This document shows, in pieces, positions 1 to 14,029 of a stretch of DNA of 64,000 nt. The DNA is from Xiphophorus maculatus (taxonomy: Eukaryota; Chordata; Actinopteri; Cyprinodontiformes; Poeciliidae), in the NCBI RefSeq assembly GCF_002775205.1, contig NC_036461.1, forward strand, positions 13,119,015-13,183,014. Reading direction: 5' to 3'. The stretch's first letter is position 1, and each line of letters begins with the position of its first letter. Position numbers and translations under genes: made by a program. The notes beneath the pieces are model-generated. The model saw nothing but the letters and a program-made list of their open reading frames with translations, was not told the DNA's origin and searched no databases.

Positions 1-909
1 TACAACATTTAGTCAACAAGCATTCTCTAAGTATGACAGAAAATCCCAGAGCGATCAAGATTACAAATATCCAGTATGTGTGAGGAAGAGCCACAAACAT
101 GATACTTATTCTGACACAAACAAGAAAAGGAATGTGGCCAGGCATGCACATGCCCACTGAAAAAAAATGAAACATCAAAAAGTGTCAGATTATTTGGAAA
201 ACAATGCTATCTGTTTGTGCATTTGCAGACCAGCTGAGACCTGCATTTTGCAGGCCTGTGTGGGCAATATTTGTAAAAAATAAATTGATCAGGAGGGGGG
301 GGAATCCTGAAAGAAAACTAATTAAAGGCTGTAGATGTCTAGAGACTGGGGTGTTTTTTGTGGTTGTCCTTGCAGAATATCAGCTATGAATTTGCATGCA
401 GACAATACATACATGTAATTGTATCTGTCCTAAAGGGTAAGTAAAGCTAAGAAAATGAACAAAGCCCATTCTTGTTTTTTCAATATTTCTTTTAACAACT
501 TTGTAGAACTCCCTAAACATACAGTTGCCACTATGCTTTATTTCAACAAAAACAAGGAAGTGTTGTGGTATTGTTTTTCTCCTAAAACATCTTTTAAATG
601 CTGTTTTAGAACAAACTGTTTTTTTTTGAGTCATGTGCGTTACTTTGAACAAAAAGGATACATTTTTTGAAGATTGATACTTTCCATTTGAAACAAGTCT
701 TTGTTGATCATGTATTTGTCCTTCACTTTGTACGCTGAAGTTATCTCTGCATGATTGCTGCAGTTCACAGAAGGAACAAATAGAAATAAAGAATATAAAT
801 AATAAAGAATATAATATAAAGAAAGAAATAAAACAAATTTAGAAGTAAATTAAAGCAGAATTCCACAGAATACCATGCACTGATAAAGTGTGTCTAACAT
901 AATCTACAT

Positions 910-1067
910 CAGGGATCTTCAAATCCAGGTGAGTCACTGGCCCAACACTCCTGAACTAAATGGCTGAATCACCTCCTCAGTATGGAGTCAAGCTCTCCTG
1001 AGTCCTGCTAATGACACATCCAAAGATTTGCAGGACACTGACCTTCGAGGACTGGAGTAGATGACCC
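910..1067. mobile_element. hAT-like non-autonomous MITE
   Basis: The left end begins CAGGGATCTTCAAATCCA and the right end finishes GGACTGGAGTAGATGACCC, which is close to its reverse complement. Between them are phrases (CCCAACACTCCTGA, CAGCTCTCCTGAGTCCTG-like, GACACATC) that I recognise from an abundant teleost short repeat with such ends. No coding capacity. Assignment to hAT is from memory of the fish repeat and is less certain than the inverted ends, which are visible. Confidence 0.55.
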
Positions 1068-1779
1068 ACCAACCCACCTTCTTAGCTGATATTTAGCACA
1101 TCAGCTGCTTCTTTGATGTGGCTGCACAATCGATGTGAAATTTACTCCATTATTGTTGGAACTAAAATAGGCTGGCAGGTCACAGCTGGTCTGGCAGGCT
1201 GACAGTTCATAAGATACACCTGTGCAACTTCACAAAGAAACACATTGTTTGGATGAACAAAATAGCACCTAACTTATCTGTTGAGAAACGGCATACTTTT
1301 AAATACCACAGTTATATTTAATCTTTCTACTAAAGGTAAGGCATCTGCTGCCAGTAATAAATCATTCGAAACTGACTGTTTCAATTGATTATCAATTTGT
1401 TGTTCCTGAAACAGTAGATTAGGAAGCAAGCAAGAAACAAAGGTAATGCTGAGGGGATGAAATGCACCTAAGAAAACAAATTTTAGAAAAGCAATTATGA
1501 GCACTGTGAACCACAAAAACATCATCAACAAAAATCAACAATACAACTTGGGTTTGAGGGATCACTCTGACCTGAAGATAGTTGGTGTTGGCAGTGAGTG
1601 CCACTGGACATTGACTCTCTGGTAGCCATGCTGATGAAACATGTTCTGCAGCTTGTGATGTTTAAGTGTTTGCTCTGTTTATGAGGAAGCGTTTGGCTCC
1701 CCTGTGGGTGTTGACAAACTCAGCTCACTTAAAGGCCAAACTGAGGCCAAAAGTGAACCCCAGGGAGCTTTGGATTCAG

Positions 1780-1816
1780 GTGGCGGTGTCTGGGCTTCTT
1801 AACAGGATCGTATTCT
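1780..1816. repeat. Short dispersed direct repeat, copy 1
   Basis: This shares about 31 of 37 bases with 2799-2835 (core GTGTCTGGGCTT, then TTAACAGGATC). Both copies are in the same orientation, about 1 kb apart. On the minus strand both can be read as EYDPV-KPRH-H, but neither lies in a convincing gene. Probably fragments of one repeat family. Confidence 0.5.
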
Positions 1817-2798
1817 CCATTAAACACACGAAGGGGCAGACAACTTCCTGTGGCCATGCGGCAAGCATAAATTACATAAAGACAAACCCAGACAGATGGA
1901 CCAGGCAGCATTTCCTCTAAACTCAAATTCATTTCCGACCATCGCTCAATCCTTATGTTCATCTCGTGCCCTTTTTTCATCAAGTTCATTTGCTTTATTC
2001 ATCACTCATGGCCTCCTCTCTTTGCTTTCATTCCTGTCTACCTCAGCAATATTTCTCTTTAAAGTTCAAGTCTTATTTTGTTTGAGCAGCCTCCAACTTC
2101 ATCTCCGCTCCACCAAAAGACGGTGCTCATTCCAGCGCTGCGTAGCCTCGTGTCTTCCATACCCCAACCGAGGCAGTTATGGGACAGATGTGTCAGATAC
2201 TCAACTATGAACATCTGGAGAATGTTAATGTAATCATTGCAAATCAGATTCCTTTAACAGTTACTGGCAGGAGTTCACGGCTCAAGAGGGAGAGAGGGGC
2301 TCGGGAGAAATGAAGCAAGAAGTGAAATGAGGAGAGAGCCAGAGAGGTGGTGAAAGATGAATGAGCGGCTCGTTTGTGCCTCAGAGATTTAAGCAGATAT
2401 TCAGGCGCAAAGGTGTCACGCTCTTTCTTTTCTCCCCGATAGCTTTTGTGTACAGATTATAGAGGAAACCATTTGAATGATGAGGTAATTAAAAGCTTTG
2501 TCCGTGGAAATATGCATTGGCCCAATGAGGAAAGAGAAAGCAGTTCAGATTCACTTAAAAAAGTGTGAAAAAGTTCAAAGCTTACTTATTTTTTTATTAT
2601 TTTAATTTAAACGAGGCATACAGACTTTTATGATCTCTTGAAATGTTTGACATTGAATCTGACCAAAAGCTAGTTTGGTTTGCTGAAAGCCTTGCAAAGA
2701 TTCTTCATTTGGGCTCAAAGTGCAACCTAAACTCGAGTTGCACTTAAGTTGCTAAAACATAAAATTAAGACTCGGCTCAGGCTCTTTATGACTTGAAA

Positions 2799-2835
2799 GT
2801 GGCAGTGTCTGGGCTTATTAACAGGATCATACTCA
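2799..2835. repeat. Short dispersed direct repeat, copy 2
   Basis: Second copy of the sequence at 1780-1816, in the same orientation. The flanks do not match, so only the 37-bp core is shared. Confidence 0.5.
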
Positions 2836-5100
2836 AGGACTGGCACTGGAATATCTTTATCTAATATGAGTAAGTCAGCCTTATCAAGGTGCACTGTATA
2901 CAAATGACTGAGTGGCATGGCAAAATTTTACATGCATAGTTGTATGGGTTCTATGCCAGCAGAACAGGTTAACAACAGCCTTCAAGTTCCTCTGTACCTG
3001 TTTAGTGCTATCATCAAATGAGTTTTTACCACAAGATGTGCATATTTGCTGATTAAATGGAGCGCTCTATTTATTAATCCAGAATCTCTATGGACCGTGG
3101 CTTATTGTTAGGTTCTAACAACCTTTCCATGCTCAAAATAAAACCCACATGGATATTCCTCAAACTAAGCTTTGAATTAAATAAGCTTGTGTCATTTCAA
3201 AACAAAGCAAAGCAAAAAAGTTATCTAACTTATCCTATCGCTTGGAGGCTATTATAAAGATACTTCTATTTCTTTAAAATAAAAGAACTTCCTGATTGGT
3301 TTATTCAGAAATTTTACCGGTGCTTTATGTCTTTTTAAAAGATTAATGCATTTTTACATTTTCTGTGGGATAATGAGTCAAAATAATCCACAGTAGAAAA
3401 CATTTTTGCTACATGTCAGACTGAACATTGTACAAAAGATACACAAAAAATTATGTTAATGTGTCAAATTTAGTTTTTAGTCTTAACTCAAAACTTTTGA
3501 ATTTTGTTTGTGTGGGATTAGTTTGTCTGCTGGATGGTTTGAACGTGAGACTGGGCCATTTGTAATTGTAACCTTTGCCCTCTAAGTTCAGGACTGTTGC
3601 AGCTCCATTTCCTTTTCCCTGGATAAATAAGCACATGCGTATGTGAACATATTTACTATTTAAGGAGGGTGCCGGGGGGTGAATCGGATGTACTTCCTCG
3701 TTCTGACTCTACCCAAATCCTGGGGTATAGAGACACAAGGGAGAAAATAATGACAGTGCAATAGCAATGAGGTCATGCAGTTGAAGGACTGTCTGGTTGT
3801 CTTTCAGCCTCTGATTGACCCAGATTACAACAACCACCAAATCAGATCATATACGCCAACCCCCTACCCTTCCATTCAGCGAATAGCCTGAGGGTCTGCA
3901 TGCGCTTTTCTGACCCTCGCTTAGACTGAGTCCATCACTGTGAAGTTGTCACACTGAACAGCAGACACTAATGACTTTCTCACATGTTGCTACGTTTTTG
4001 AACGCTAATTCTGTCTTGTTCTTCCTATGTTTATGTGCTCACTCGAACCTGCTGTGTAGCAAATTTATATATATATTTCCTGATAGTTATCTTAGGCCCA
4101 ACCTCCAACTTGAACAAATAGACATGATCGGAAGGAAAGCAGACAGAAAAGGAATCGAGCTACAGGAAGGATGTGAAGGACAGGATGAAGCATAAGAAGA
4201 CTGTTGGATGGAGGCCCATTGAAGGTATTTGCACCCCTAATATGAGACAAATAACAGTCAATGGACAAGAGATATAAAGCATAAGATCAAAAGATAGTGG
4301 GGCATTTTAAGATGGCTTTAAGCAAAACCAGACATTACGGGCACATTAAGTCTGTCAATGTCTGGAAGGGATGGTTCTCCAAGAATTTCATCTTATTTTA
4401 GTATTTCAGTTATGTGAAATTATATGTATATACTCTTCAAGAGAAATGATTTATAATTACGGCCAACACAGTGGAGGTGCAGAAATTGCTAGAGCAAAAC
4501 TGCTTTTTGATGGGGACCTTTGGACAAATTAGACATAACTTAATTGCTATGTTTCCTGCTGAGTCAGACCATTTCAGGAGAAGAAGTCTGAACCATTAAT
4601 GGAGGCTTTATGGCCCAAACACTGACCAGAACCTGTGATTACTGACTGGAGTTACTCTTTGGCTTGGCAGTTAGATTTAGGAACTATGTTTTCCTTAAAC
4701 CCAAGCACTATTGGAAAAAACAATTTACTTGCAAAGCAACAGGAATGATACAAAAGCTAGTTCAACACTTGGCACATATTTTTATTATAATGCTCGTCAT
4801 GCTCTCTTACCTTTTCTCCAAGTAAAGCTTCACAGACATTACAGAAATATTTGTAGAAACAGACCCAGAGCTTCGGATCTGTCAGCTGATGTTAAATATG
4901 TAAGGAACTGTTTCTTAGAAACCAGATGTTTTGCTCCTTCTCTAAACTAACCTCAACTTCCTTTCAAGGAAGGGCCATAAATTATTTCTATGATATATTA
5001 AATTAAAAACATGCATATTTAACTTGATAAAATTGTTGTGTTTTTTTGTTAGATATTTCTGGTCATACAGTGGATTCTATAGGTTCAATATTGTATAAAT

Positions 5101-5132
5101 CAAAGCTGCCTCTAACACAGTAATGTTGTTGA
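5101..5132. repeat. Short dispersed direct repeat, copy 1 of a second pair
   Basis: Reads CAAAGCTGCCTCTAACACAG followed by TAATGTTGTTGA. The copy at 7112-7143 differs at about three positions. The origin is unknown. Confidence 0.5.
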
Positions 5133-7111
5133 AAATTTACAAGGAATAATAACCTTTATTAAAAATACAACTTTTAGCTGCTACACATTCATTCAATAGA
5201 ATATTATATAAGAAGGTTTATTTTAATTTCTGTTCAATTTGAACCGAGTTCTTTGTACACATTCACTAAAGAGAGTTTTGAAAAAGGTTGTAGTGGTGGC
5301 AGAAGTCAATTTTATTGTGGATGGAGGCCAAATCAAAGAGAAAAAGATGCTGTTTCAAATATGTGTCTCAGAGTGATATGGTTTTGGCTAAGCTTTGAGA
5401 TGGGGCAAAGGGCATTAGGGGGAAGGGATCACCTTTCTGCCCTGCAGCTCTCCCACAGCTGCCACCTCCATCCCAGACAATTACTGTCAAACTGCCCTGC
5501 TACATATTACACTCTCTTTTCTCTGCCCTGCACATGCACACAGATTAAACACACACAGACCAACAGCAAATCCACGAGGGACTGAAAGATGTTGTGGTTT
5601 CTTAGAAACAACCACACTTTTTTTCCTCTTCTTTTTTTTTTTTTAGAAACTGCTGACTTTTAAAACTCCCTTTCTCTCCGTTGTCGAGGAGAGTTTCGGA
5701 AAACTTCAGCAATTCACAGAGGAGCTCTTGTGTGGCACTTGTGGTGGTCTCCATTAACGCCAGATTGCTGTGTGGCAACATGCTGGCATGAAGCACTTAA
5801 CCTACTTCCAGAAAAGCATTAAAGCCTTAGTCATGGCAACTGTGTGAGACATGGGCCAAAAAAAATAGCTGATCAGATAGCTGGTCACTTGAGTCAAGCT
5901 CCTGTGGTCACTTAGTATTGTGTAAAAGTCTTGAATCATTTCTCTCTTCCATATATTTTCCTTCCAAACAGTCTGTAATTTCTTTTGCAGACTTAACCAG
6001 TAGCTCCCTAAGCTACCATCATATCATTTTTTCACATTTTGCTCCATTTTTAATCTGGTACCTAATCAGTTTCAGATGAATTAAGAGTTCAGTGGCAAAT
6101 GAGTAGACTATCACATAATCCAAAAACATTGAAGGAGATACAGAAAGCCTGAAGAACTAATCATCATTTAATTAAACAATTTTATTGGGGTTTTTTTACT
6201 AGTCCATTTCTTAGTAGTATCTTAGGTATATTGTTTATAAAAGCCCATCTAGGCAAATTAGCTCACATTTTAAGCACCACGATACAGTCATGGGACTTCT
6301 GTATTATTCAGTTTGTCTATGTTATTATGTGTCTGTCCCTATCAAATAAACTTAATAAATAAATAAAATAAAATAAATCACCACCACTGTTTAAATTCAC
6401 AAGCCTACATGTGGCTTTTAAGACAAGAGTTCCTAAAAAGTTTCCATTAAAAAAAATAATTTTCTTTTCTCAAAATGAAAAATAACATTTTGCAGTTCTT
6501 GAAAAATTCCAGACATTTGAACAGAAAATTCTAACTATTTGGGGGTTTTAATTTCCACACATCTAACAACGCACACTACCAGCACCACCTCTTTATCTGG
6601 CATTCAAATCAGACCTAGTTTTTAGAACTTCTACTAAGAGAGACTAGATGGCAGGAAAAAAAAGGTAAAAAACCAGAAATGGCTTAAGGTTGAACAAAAC
6701 TTAATTTCTGAGGTGGCAAGTAAAAGTAAAAGTAACTCATCACAAAATAGATGAACATAAAATCAAATGCTTTGACAATTTTTTATTTTATTTTTAAGTA
6801 CTGGACTAAGGAGTAAAATCAAACATTTTTCCCAATCCAAATATTTTTCTTTCATGCTTACCCTGACACGGAAAAATGCTAAACTTAAATTCCATACTTC
6901 TCTAGACTTTTCTTAGATGCAAAGAAATGAATTTGGTTTGCTTGAAAGCATGGTTTTCTCTTATGAAGAAGACTGGATAGAGCAGTAGGACTTGACAAAT
7001 GAGCAGAGGCTGGTAGTAATCCCCAAATTACCACAAAGAAGCATAATCAGTGCAGAAGTTAGCAAAAACTCCTGGCGGTAAAAGCCACAGAGCGTTATGA
7101 AATAAAGAGCT

Positions 7112-7143
7112 CAAAGCCGCCTCTAACACGGTAATGTTATTGA
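7112..7143. repeat. Short dispersed direct repeat, copy 2 of a second pair
   Basis: Reads CAAAGCCGCCTCTAACACGG followed by TAATGTTATTGA, matching 5101-5132. It sits at the edge of a more GC-rich block (about 7100-7310). Confidence 0.5.
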
Positions 7144-9300
7144 GTTATCCCATAACTGGCTCAGCCAAATCCGCCTGCTGCACTTTGCTTAATGTACAAC
7201 AGCTGGTAGCAGCTGGGGCCTGCGGCAGCCATGATGGATCCAATGTGATATTGCTGTTCCCGCCCACTCTGACCTCCCAATGATAGTTTATCCACAGGAG
7301 GCTCCAGAAGAATGGTGAGTGGGGAGATTTTCAAAACTTTTAAATACCACAGCTTTTTCTAAAAGTGGAGCCACTTTTGCTCTTGTTTAGATTGCAAAGA
7401 AAAAAAAATTATAAATTTTATAACTTATTGTAAGGATTTTTCTTCTTTTCTTAGACAAGTTTTTATTGTTTCTTTAAGACAAAACAAATAAATGATGTTG
7501 AATTGAGGAAATAAGATAAATGGCTGATAGCATACACATGAAACATGTGAAACAAGGAAACAGAAATGTAACAAAATCAGACAGAAGTGAGACAACCCAA
7601 CTGGAGAAATGATCAAGATTCAATCCCAAATGGTGACAAGAGAACACAGAAGCAACAGGAAACAAGCAAAGAATAAAAAACAAGTTCTCAAAATAAATCA
7701 TAATATACTGAGAATTTTAAACAAAGACATAATAGGAGAAGTAATAGGAAATGAATTTGAAAAACAAAAACAAGGTTTATGATAATCACTGGCTTCCTTC
7801 ATGTTTACAAAGCCATGGTTCCATCCTCCAAATTTCCGTAAAATATTTAAAAATTTAAAACTTTTTGTGTATTTATTCAAACCTCTGAATTTATATACAT
7901 TTATAACATATTGTCATAAAAATCACCATTATTGTCATTATTTTTGGCATTTTGGAAATAGAAGTAATTGTGTAAATCTAAACTAAAACCATTACAATTT
8001 AGCCTAACTTACTTTCAGATAATACATGTTGCATTTTAAAGTGGATGTAAATATGTGGTGTCAACTGGATATTTTCACCTTCTCCAGCCGCACTAGGATT
8101 GAATGTATAAAGTTCTTCAGATTCAAGTTCCCTCCTTTATATTTGCTTTATCACAGAAGAATTTTGTCACTAAGATTCCTCCTAACAATGCAGTTGCGTT
8201 ATCAGCAGGGAAAGCTAGAGTGAAGTTGAACATTAAAACGTGGTAAAAACAGATCAAACAAAGAAAATCAAAAGTCAAAAATGCTTTGGAGGAAATGTTT
8301 TCTTAAATATCACCAATAATTTTTTTTCCTCATTCATATGGTTGTAACTATCCTCTTCTATGTCTATCCCGCAGGAATATTGAGGAAAAAGCTGGGACAC
8401 ACAGCAGGTACATGGTTAATTAATGGATCTGACTCTATTTCGGGGCTCTTTGCAGGCAACATTTGCCTGAGAGGGCAGAAGATATTCCAATCACAGATTT
8501 GATCTGAAGCTGATGACATAAAAGCTTGACTCTTCTTTTTAGTTTTGTCATGACACAGTGTGGTAAACACATTAAAAATGAAGCATATTTCTTCGTCAGA
8601 AAATCCTGCTAAGTTTATACTCCTCACTTCTCTTTTTCTTTTATTTTCCCACTTTCATACCCTATGTCAAATCCGGGTACACAAACACACACATGCATAT
8701 TTCACCACACCATGATCCAAACATACCACTTTAATCTCCCCTCAGACTCTGAGCTACAAGACTAATGCATTTGCACGACAGGACAGGCAAGACAGGATCA
8801 GCCAGAGACCAACAAGAGAAATAACGATTTAACACCTAAAGCCAAGCAAGAGCACCTAGAATGTTAAAAAATGTTTAGCCTGTTGCAGATGTTTTGTTTT
8901 TTGCCTTTTTTGTTAGATTTATTTTTGAGACCATAGAGAAACTTTAATATGAGACAAATGTAGCCTATGTAGCCAACAGGAAAAGCAGTTTTCAAGTTGT
9001 GACTTAATTCAAGGGACAAAAATACACAAACCAACCCGGTACTACATGAATGACTTGAATATTTATTTTCCTTCTTTTGTCTTTCAGGGGTGGACTTATT
9101 TAATATACTTCAGAAAATTAAACAATTGTTGTGCTTTAAGATCCAAGTGTGCTTGAGCTAACAGTTACAAGCTCATAGCCTGACATCCTTCTTTGGGATT
9201 TTATGTTGAAGTCCCGAAGTCATGGATCCATCAAGCTAGTTCTCTTTCTTAAATGTTGTTAATTTTCCACAAGATATAAATATTTTTTTTGATCAGCAAT

Positions 9301-12300
9301 GTCTTTTGTCTATTGGTCAGTTGTCTGGTCAACTAACCAATAGGTACAAACTTACTCTCTTTCTTGTTCTTGAATTATGAACAGCAACCTTCACTGCTTA
9401 GATGCTGTTCTTGGTTTCAGTGAGGATTCATTGTGGTGCATTTAGATCAGTTCTGGATGCTGATTCTGAAAAGCATCTCCACTATCCAATGTTTTCTCCA
9501 TTTGTAGAAAACACGGCTGTTTGCTGGAGTTTTATAGCCATTAGAAATTATTTTCAGGCTAAATTATGTTTCTGACTTTGTTTCTGTTGTTACGTGTTCT
9601 TCAGTTTATTTTGATGTCAAGATCTTTAGGCCTGTTTTGTGTTGTTAGTTTCGATCTAAGTCATTTCCTGGCTGTGGCAATGAAACTGCACCTCGTAAAA
9701 ATGTTGTTAATTCATGATTTAACAAGTAATCGGTCATATTTTTCTTTAGGGGAAGATGGGTTTGGAAATCTTTTTTTCTGTTAATAAGGGAAAACATAAT
9801 TTGTATTTATTGAGCTTGTCTTTGTTTGATTTTAAAAGTTGTTTGATCAGAAACCATTATGTGAGACAAAAAAAACAATAGGAGGACACTGTATATTCCA
9901 CAATAAATTAATAGGAAAATTAGCTCACTATGTCTCTTTCTGCTTCAGCAAAAACTGGCAGAGCCACATGGGATGATGTGTGACATTTAATGATACGAGC
10001 TGATATAAAGTGAAAGGAGGCTTTCAAAGAGGGAATTAGTTTTATCCCTGCAGGGTGTACACATTTAAAGATGAGAGATGTCTTACTCTATACTCTGCAC
10101 TCTCTGGACGAGAAAAAAAAAACTAACTGGTGAACAAGGATTTTAGAGTGGAAACCTCAAAAGGTGAATCTGCGATAGTCTGGTCCCAATCCTCAGCAGT
10201 ATCACTTACACGGCTTCTTTAAACACATAACGTTTGAACTCCAACAGCGGCTGTGCTGGCCTTCATCACTGTTGTCACATTGTCGTCCTTGTAATTGCAG
10301 TGGAGGCCTGGGCCAAAGCAAAGACAGGTATCTTTCCATTACAGTGCTCTCCTCTCATACGTTATCCTCATCCGAAAGGTGCGTCTTGCTATTGATTTTC
10401 TCTACCTGCCAAAGCTTAGTGAACAGCCGCTCGCTCTGACAGCCACATTACTCTTCCAGGGCGCTTAGCAGATATCAATAATCGGCCGTTTCCTTCTCCT
10501 GTATTTGGAATAACGAGACCATACATCAGGAAAAACACATGCTGCCTTAACGCAGAACTGTGTGAGGCTTTCAGACCTTATTAGGTAGTTCAGTCCCTGG
10601 TTGGATGAGAACCGAAAGAGATGAGTGTATAGTATAGGACATATGAAGTTCTTGTTTGTGTACAGGTCTGAGTGGCTCTACATTCTCCTCATTAGGCTTT
10701 GCTTCTGCACACAGCCAAGCCATTATTTGTCTGAAAGACTCCTGTTAGTCCATGACACAGCAACTTTGGGAACATTCACACATGTGACATGCCCATCGAT
10801 CAAGCTGAGGACAACCTTGACTTCAGGGGTTGTGTGGCTGGTGCATGCACAGGTGTGTAGTGCGCTGTTGTGTTGACTCAGAATAGTGCCAGACTATCTG
10901 AAGGTTTAAGTGCTTTAATGATAGCGCTGAGGCCAAGATAAAGAAGCCGGTCAAAGCACTTCGCTGCTGCTCGTTAATTACTCAAATCATGGTAACCTTG
11001 AGGGGGTCCAGCTGGGGTCACGCAACCAATTAGGAGGAACAACCTGAATCCAGCCAGACAACTTTCCCATGACGTCCCCATAAATCTCCTTCAAAGATCA
11101 ACTGAAAACTTGCAGAGAGCATCCAAAACTCTAGTAATGTTTAGTGGGACTGGAACTTGGAACTGAGGATAATGGGAATTCTGAGACCATCTTAATTTTC
11201 CACCCACTTCCAAAACAGCTGCTTTTTTTGTTGCTTTTTTCCAAAATATTAGCTGGGTCATTGCCTTCCTATACAATTCCTCTCTATTCTCATCTCCTCT
11301 CTGTATTCCATCTTGGATTTCTCTCATTAAGCTTGATTTCTCTGGGAGACTTTCAACCAATCAACAAACAGAAGAAGTTTTGAACAATGTTGTCCAATTT
11401 CTATGCTGTTTTAGAGTTGTAATCTGTAGTTTCAGCAAATGCAGAGGTGGAAGTGAATGAAGCTGCTCTGTCTGTTTTCATTAGGCTCAGTACTTCTTTC
11501 TTCGCAGTGAGGGATGGCTGTTTATACTGTAGAAAATTTCCGGCTAGCTTTATAGCGTTGAACTGATGCATTACATCATGGGCAAATGTTAGCAAGAAGT
11601 GGTTTCTCAATAGACAAGGATTCAGACCCTTTTTATGACTTCTTTTATGTATGCCCCAGAGTCTAATTCATGACAACAGATCAACTTGACCACTGTCTGC
11701 TCGTCAGAGTGAAACTTCAGAAAGCAAAAAATGCCCCCAAACCCGAAACATGGCAACAGTGACCAATGATCAAATTGCTTCAGTGTGCATCGATTTGGTC
11801 ATCTCCGTCACTGAGTGCTATATGCGCATGTTGCACATCTATATACTTAAATCCCACTCTAACATTAATAAAGAGTTGACAATCTCATCAAATGATGGAC
11901 TTTCATCTATGTATCTAAACCATTACTCTTGATTTCAAGCAGATTATCCCCCACATAGACCTGAATGGTGCCTGATCGGCTTACATGTCGGGTATTTGAG
12001 GATGTCACGCTGGAGCACCTGATCATATGGTAAACAACCTTCTGAGAACTACTCCATACTTGGCCCAAATACCAACTCTGCAATCGCATAATAATAGTGG
12101 AGAATCCTTCTGACACATACAAGGGATCCTCATCAGTGTCTCCCAAATCAGGAAATTATTACTGTGTGAAAAATGCAAGTCTAAAAAAGAAGGCTGCAAG
12201 TACAAGAATTGTGGAGGGGGAAGAGGACACTATATTTTACACACATTACACAGACCTGACTACATTAAAATGTCTTGCATCTGCTGTTTACTACAGAGAA

Positions 12301-14029
12301 TGACAAAGGCCAAGAGGAGAAACAAAAATAGGAGTTGAAATGGTTTATTCTATTTTAGGAAACCAATTTGTAATACCACAGTCGTTTATGTGGAGCTTCT
12401 GAAAGGGGGATATTTGAAGAGAATAATTAATGTTCTGCTTAAGGACTTTTGAAGTGAGTTTGTCATAAACTTGGATGATAAAAATTTATAGGCAAAATCA
12501 ATAGTATCCCACAGTAGATAACACTCTTAGTGCCTTCATTTATTACAAATCTAGCTTACAAGTAATTTGGGATGATGATGCTAGCTGTCACTCTGAGAGA
12601 AGCCCCTTCTGCAGTGGATCTTTACCCTGTTAAAAGAAAACTCTCACACCATTTTCTGAACTTTGAAACCATCGTCATGTTTACATTGTGGATTTTTTTT
12701 ATTGAGAAACTGATCATTATTTTCTTGACAAATGAACCACCATTTGGTGATCACCATGTGTGAAACATGGACTGAGAAGGGAACACGTAACACATTTACA
12801 GTCAAGGTAACTATAGAATAGAAATTTAAGGTATTAGAAAAATTCAGTAAAATTGTAATCACTTCAACTGCACTTTACTGCTTTTTTGTCAGATTTTCTG
12901 ACTGCAAATGCTTTGTATGATCTGCTCTCACTGCATAATTCACACAGATCACTGGTGGCATGTTGTCTTCTATCTCTTTTCAATGTAAATTGTCATCGTC
13001 TTCTTAAAAAAATATTATGGCGTAAGCATTTATAAAACAATGTTAAAATGCGTGTTTTGTGGCATTTTATGTCATTTTAAATGGTAAATGTCTCTGTAAG
13101 CAGTTAACTTCAGCCTCAAAAACTAGCTAATTTGGATTCACAGTAAATGAAAATAAATTAATCTGCTGCAAACAAGATGTTACCAAAGTATCCCTTAAAG
13201 ACTGTTTTCTTTCCTCTTTATCAACAAAGTACCACCTAACCTTCTATTTGCTCTATGAAATATCATCAAATGTATTGATGGCAGTGGCAACAAAGGCATA
13301 TTACAAATTTATGTATGGGATACCTCTGTCTTTTCTTCATTTCAAACCAATAATCAAAATAAAGGTATATATACACTAGTTCAACTCTGAAAAATGTAAT
13401 AACCTAAACTGGTTAAACCTGAATTTGATAACTCCACACAAAGATATTTTTTAAAACAGTTTAAAATATATCAAAAATTAGTTGCGAGAGCACAAGAATG
13501 AATCATCTCAGCAATTTTTGACCTCTTAGTTGTTTAAATTACTGAAGAAAAAAACAGATATCTAAATTTATCAGACCTCACAAATGCAATATGTGAAACC
13601 TTTGTTTTTCTGTTTCTGAAAACAAAAGTTAGGGATGTATACTGTGTTGCTATGAGCTGGATGTATAGTTAAACCACAAAATGTTACGATGTCAAGATTG
13701 TATGAATCTTCGTTCAATTTTTCTTAAACTGGAGAACAGATTTGTATAACCTGCATTTTGCATTTTTCCTGCTCATTGTGAGGTTTAATAACCTCTGAAA
13801 TAAAACCTAAGAATCAGTCTGTCCAAACATTTTTTTGAATGTCTCTTTTTTTTTATTAAAAAAAGAACAAAAAACAAATGTTTTTTTTTTTTTTAAAGAC
13901 ATTCTTTCCATTCTTTACCAGTTCCATCACATCACCCATGATGTTAGTTAGTCCCAAGAGGAAGACAAATACAAAGAGTCAGGTTCTGTTTGGACCCATT
14001 GAAGTGCTCCTGTCCAAGCAGGTGTTTTC
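9301..14029. other. Gene-free intergenic stretch with a DNA-transposon relic and possible non-coding elements
   Basis: No supported gene. 9440-9700 resembles an eroded fish DNA-transposon relic (next entry). 10200-10520 and 10900-11060 are more GC-balanced than their surroundings and carry homeodomain-like TTAATTA and CCAATTAG motifs, which would fit conserved enhancers; this is inference only. 12.3-14.0 kb is AT-rich with nothing I can name. Confidence 0.4.
9440..9700 (-). mobile_element. Degenerate DNA-transposon relic
   Basis: The phrases TTTTCTCCATTTGTAGAAAA and TTTGCTGGAGTTTTATAGCC resemble the coding region of a widespread teleost DNA transposon, as I remember it read from the opposite strand. 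No open frame survives and I see no clear termini. The family name cannot be given with confidence. Confidence 0.35.

Larger units (their letters stand above)
1..9300. other. Gene-free intergenic stretch (left part)
   Basis: I find no open frame here with a recognisable domain, splice context or codon bias; the open frames are short and AT-rich. It contains simple A/T-rich runs (about 775-840 and 6340-6380), one hAT-like MITE and a few short dispersed repeats listed separately. The stretch near 7190-7310 is more GC-rich and could be a conserved non-coding element, but sequence alone cannot show that. Low confidence that it is truly gene-free, because small exons of a long gene could be missed. 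Confidence 0.5.

Noticed and set aside
11091-11360. 89-residue minus-strand open frame with charged residues
   Set aside because: No recognisable family, no splice or promoter context, and overlapped by an equally long frame on the other strand.
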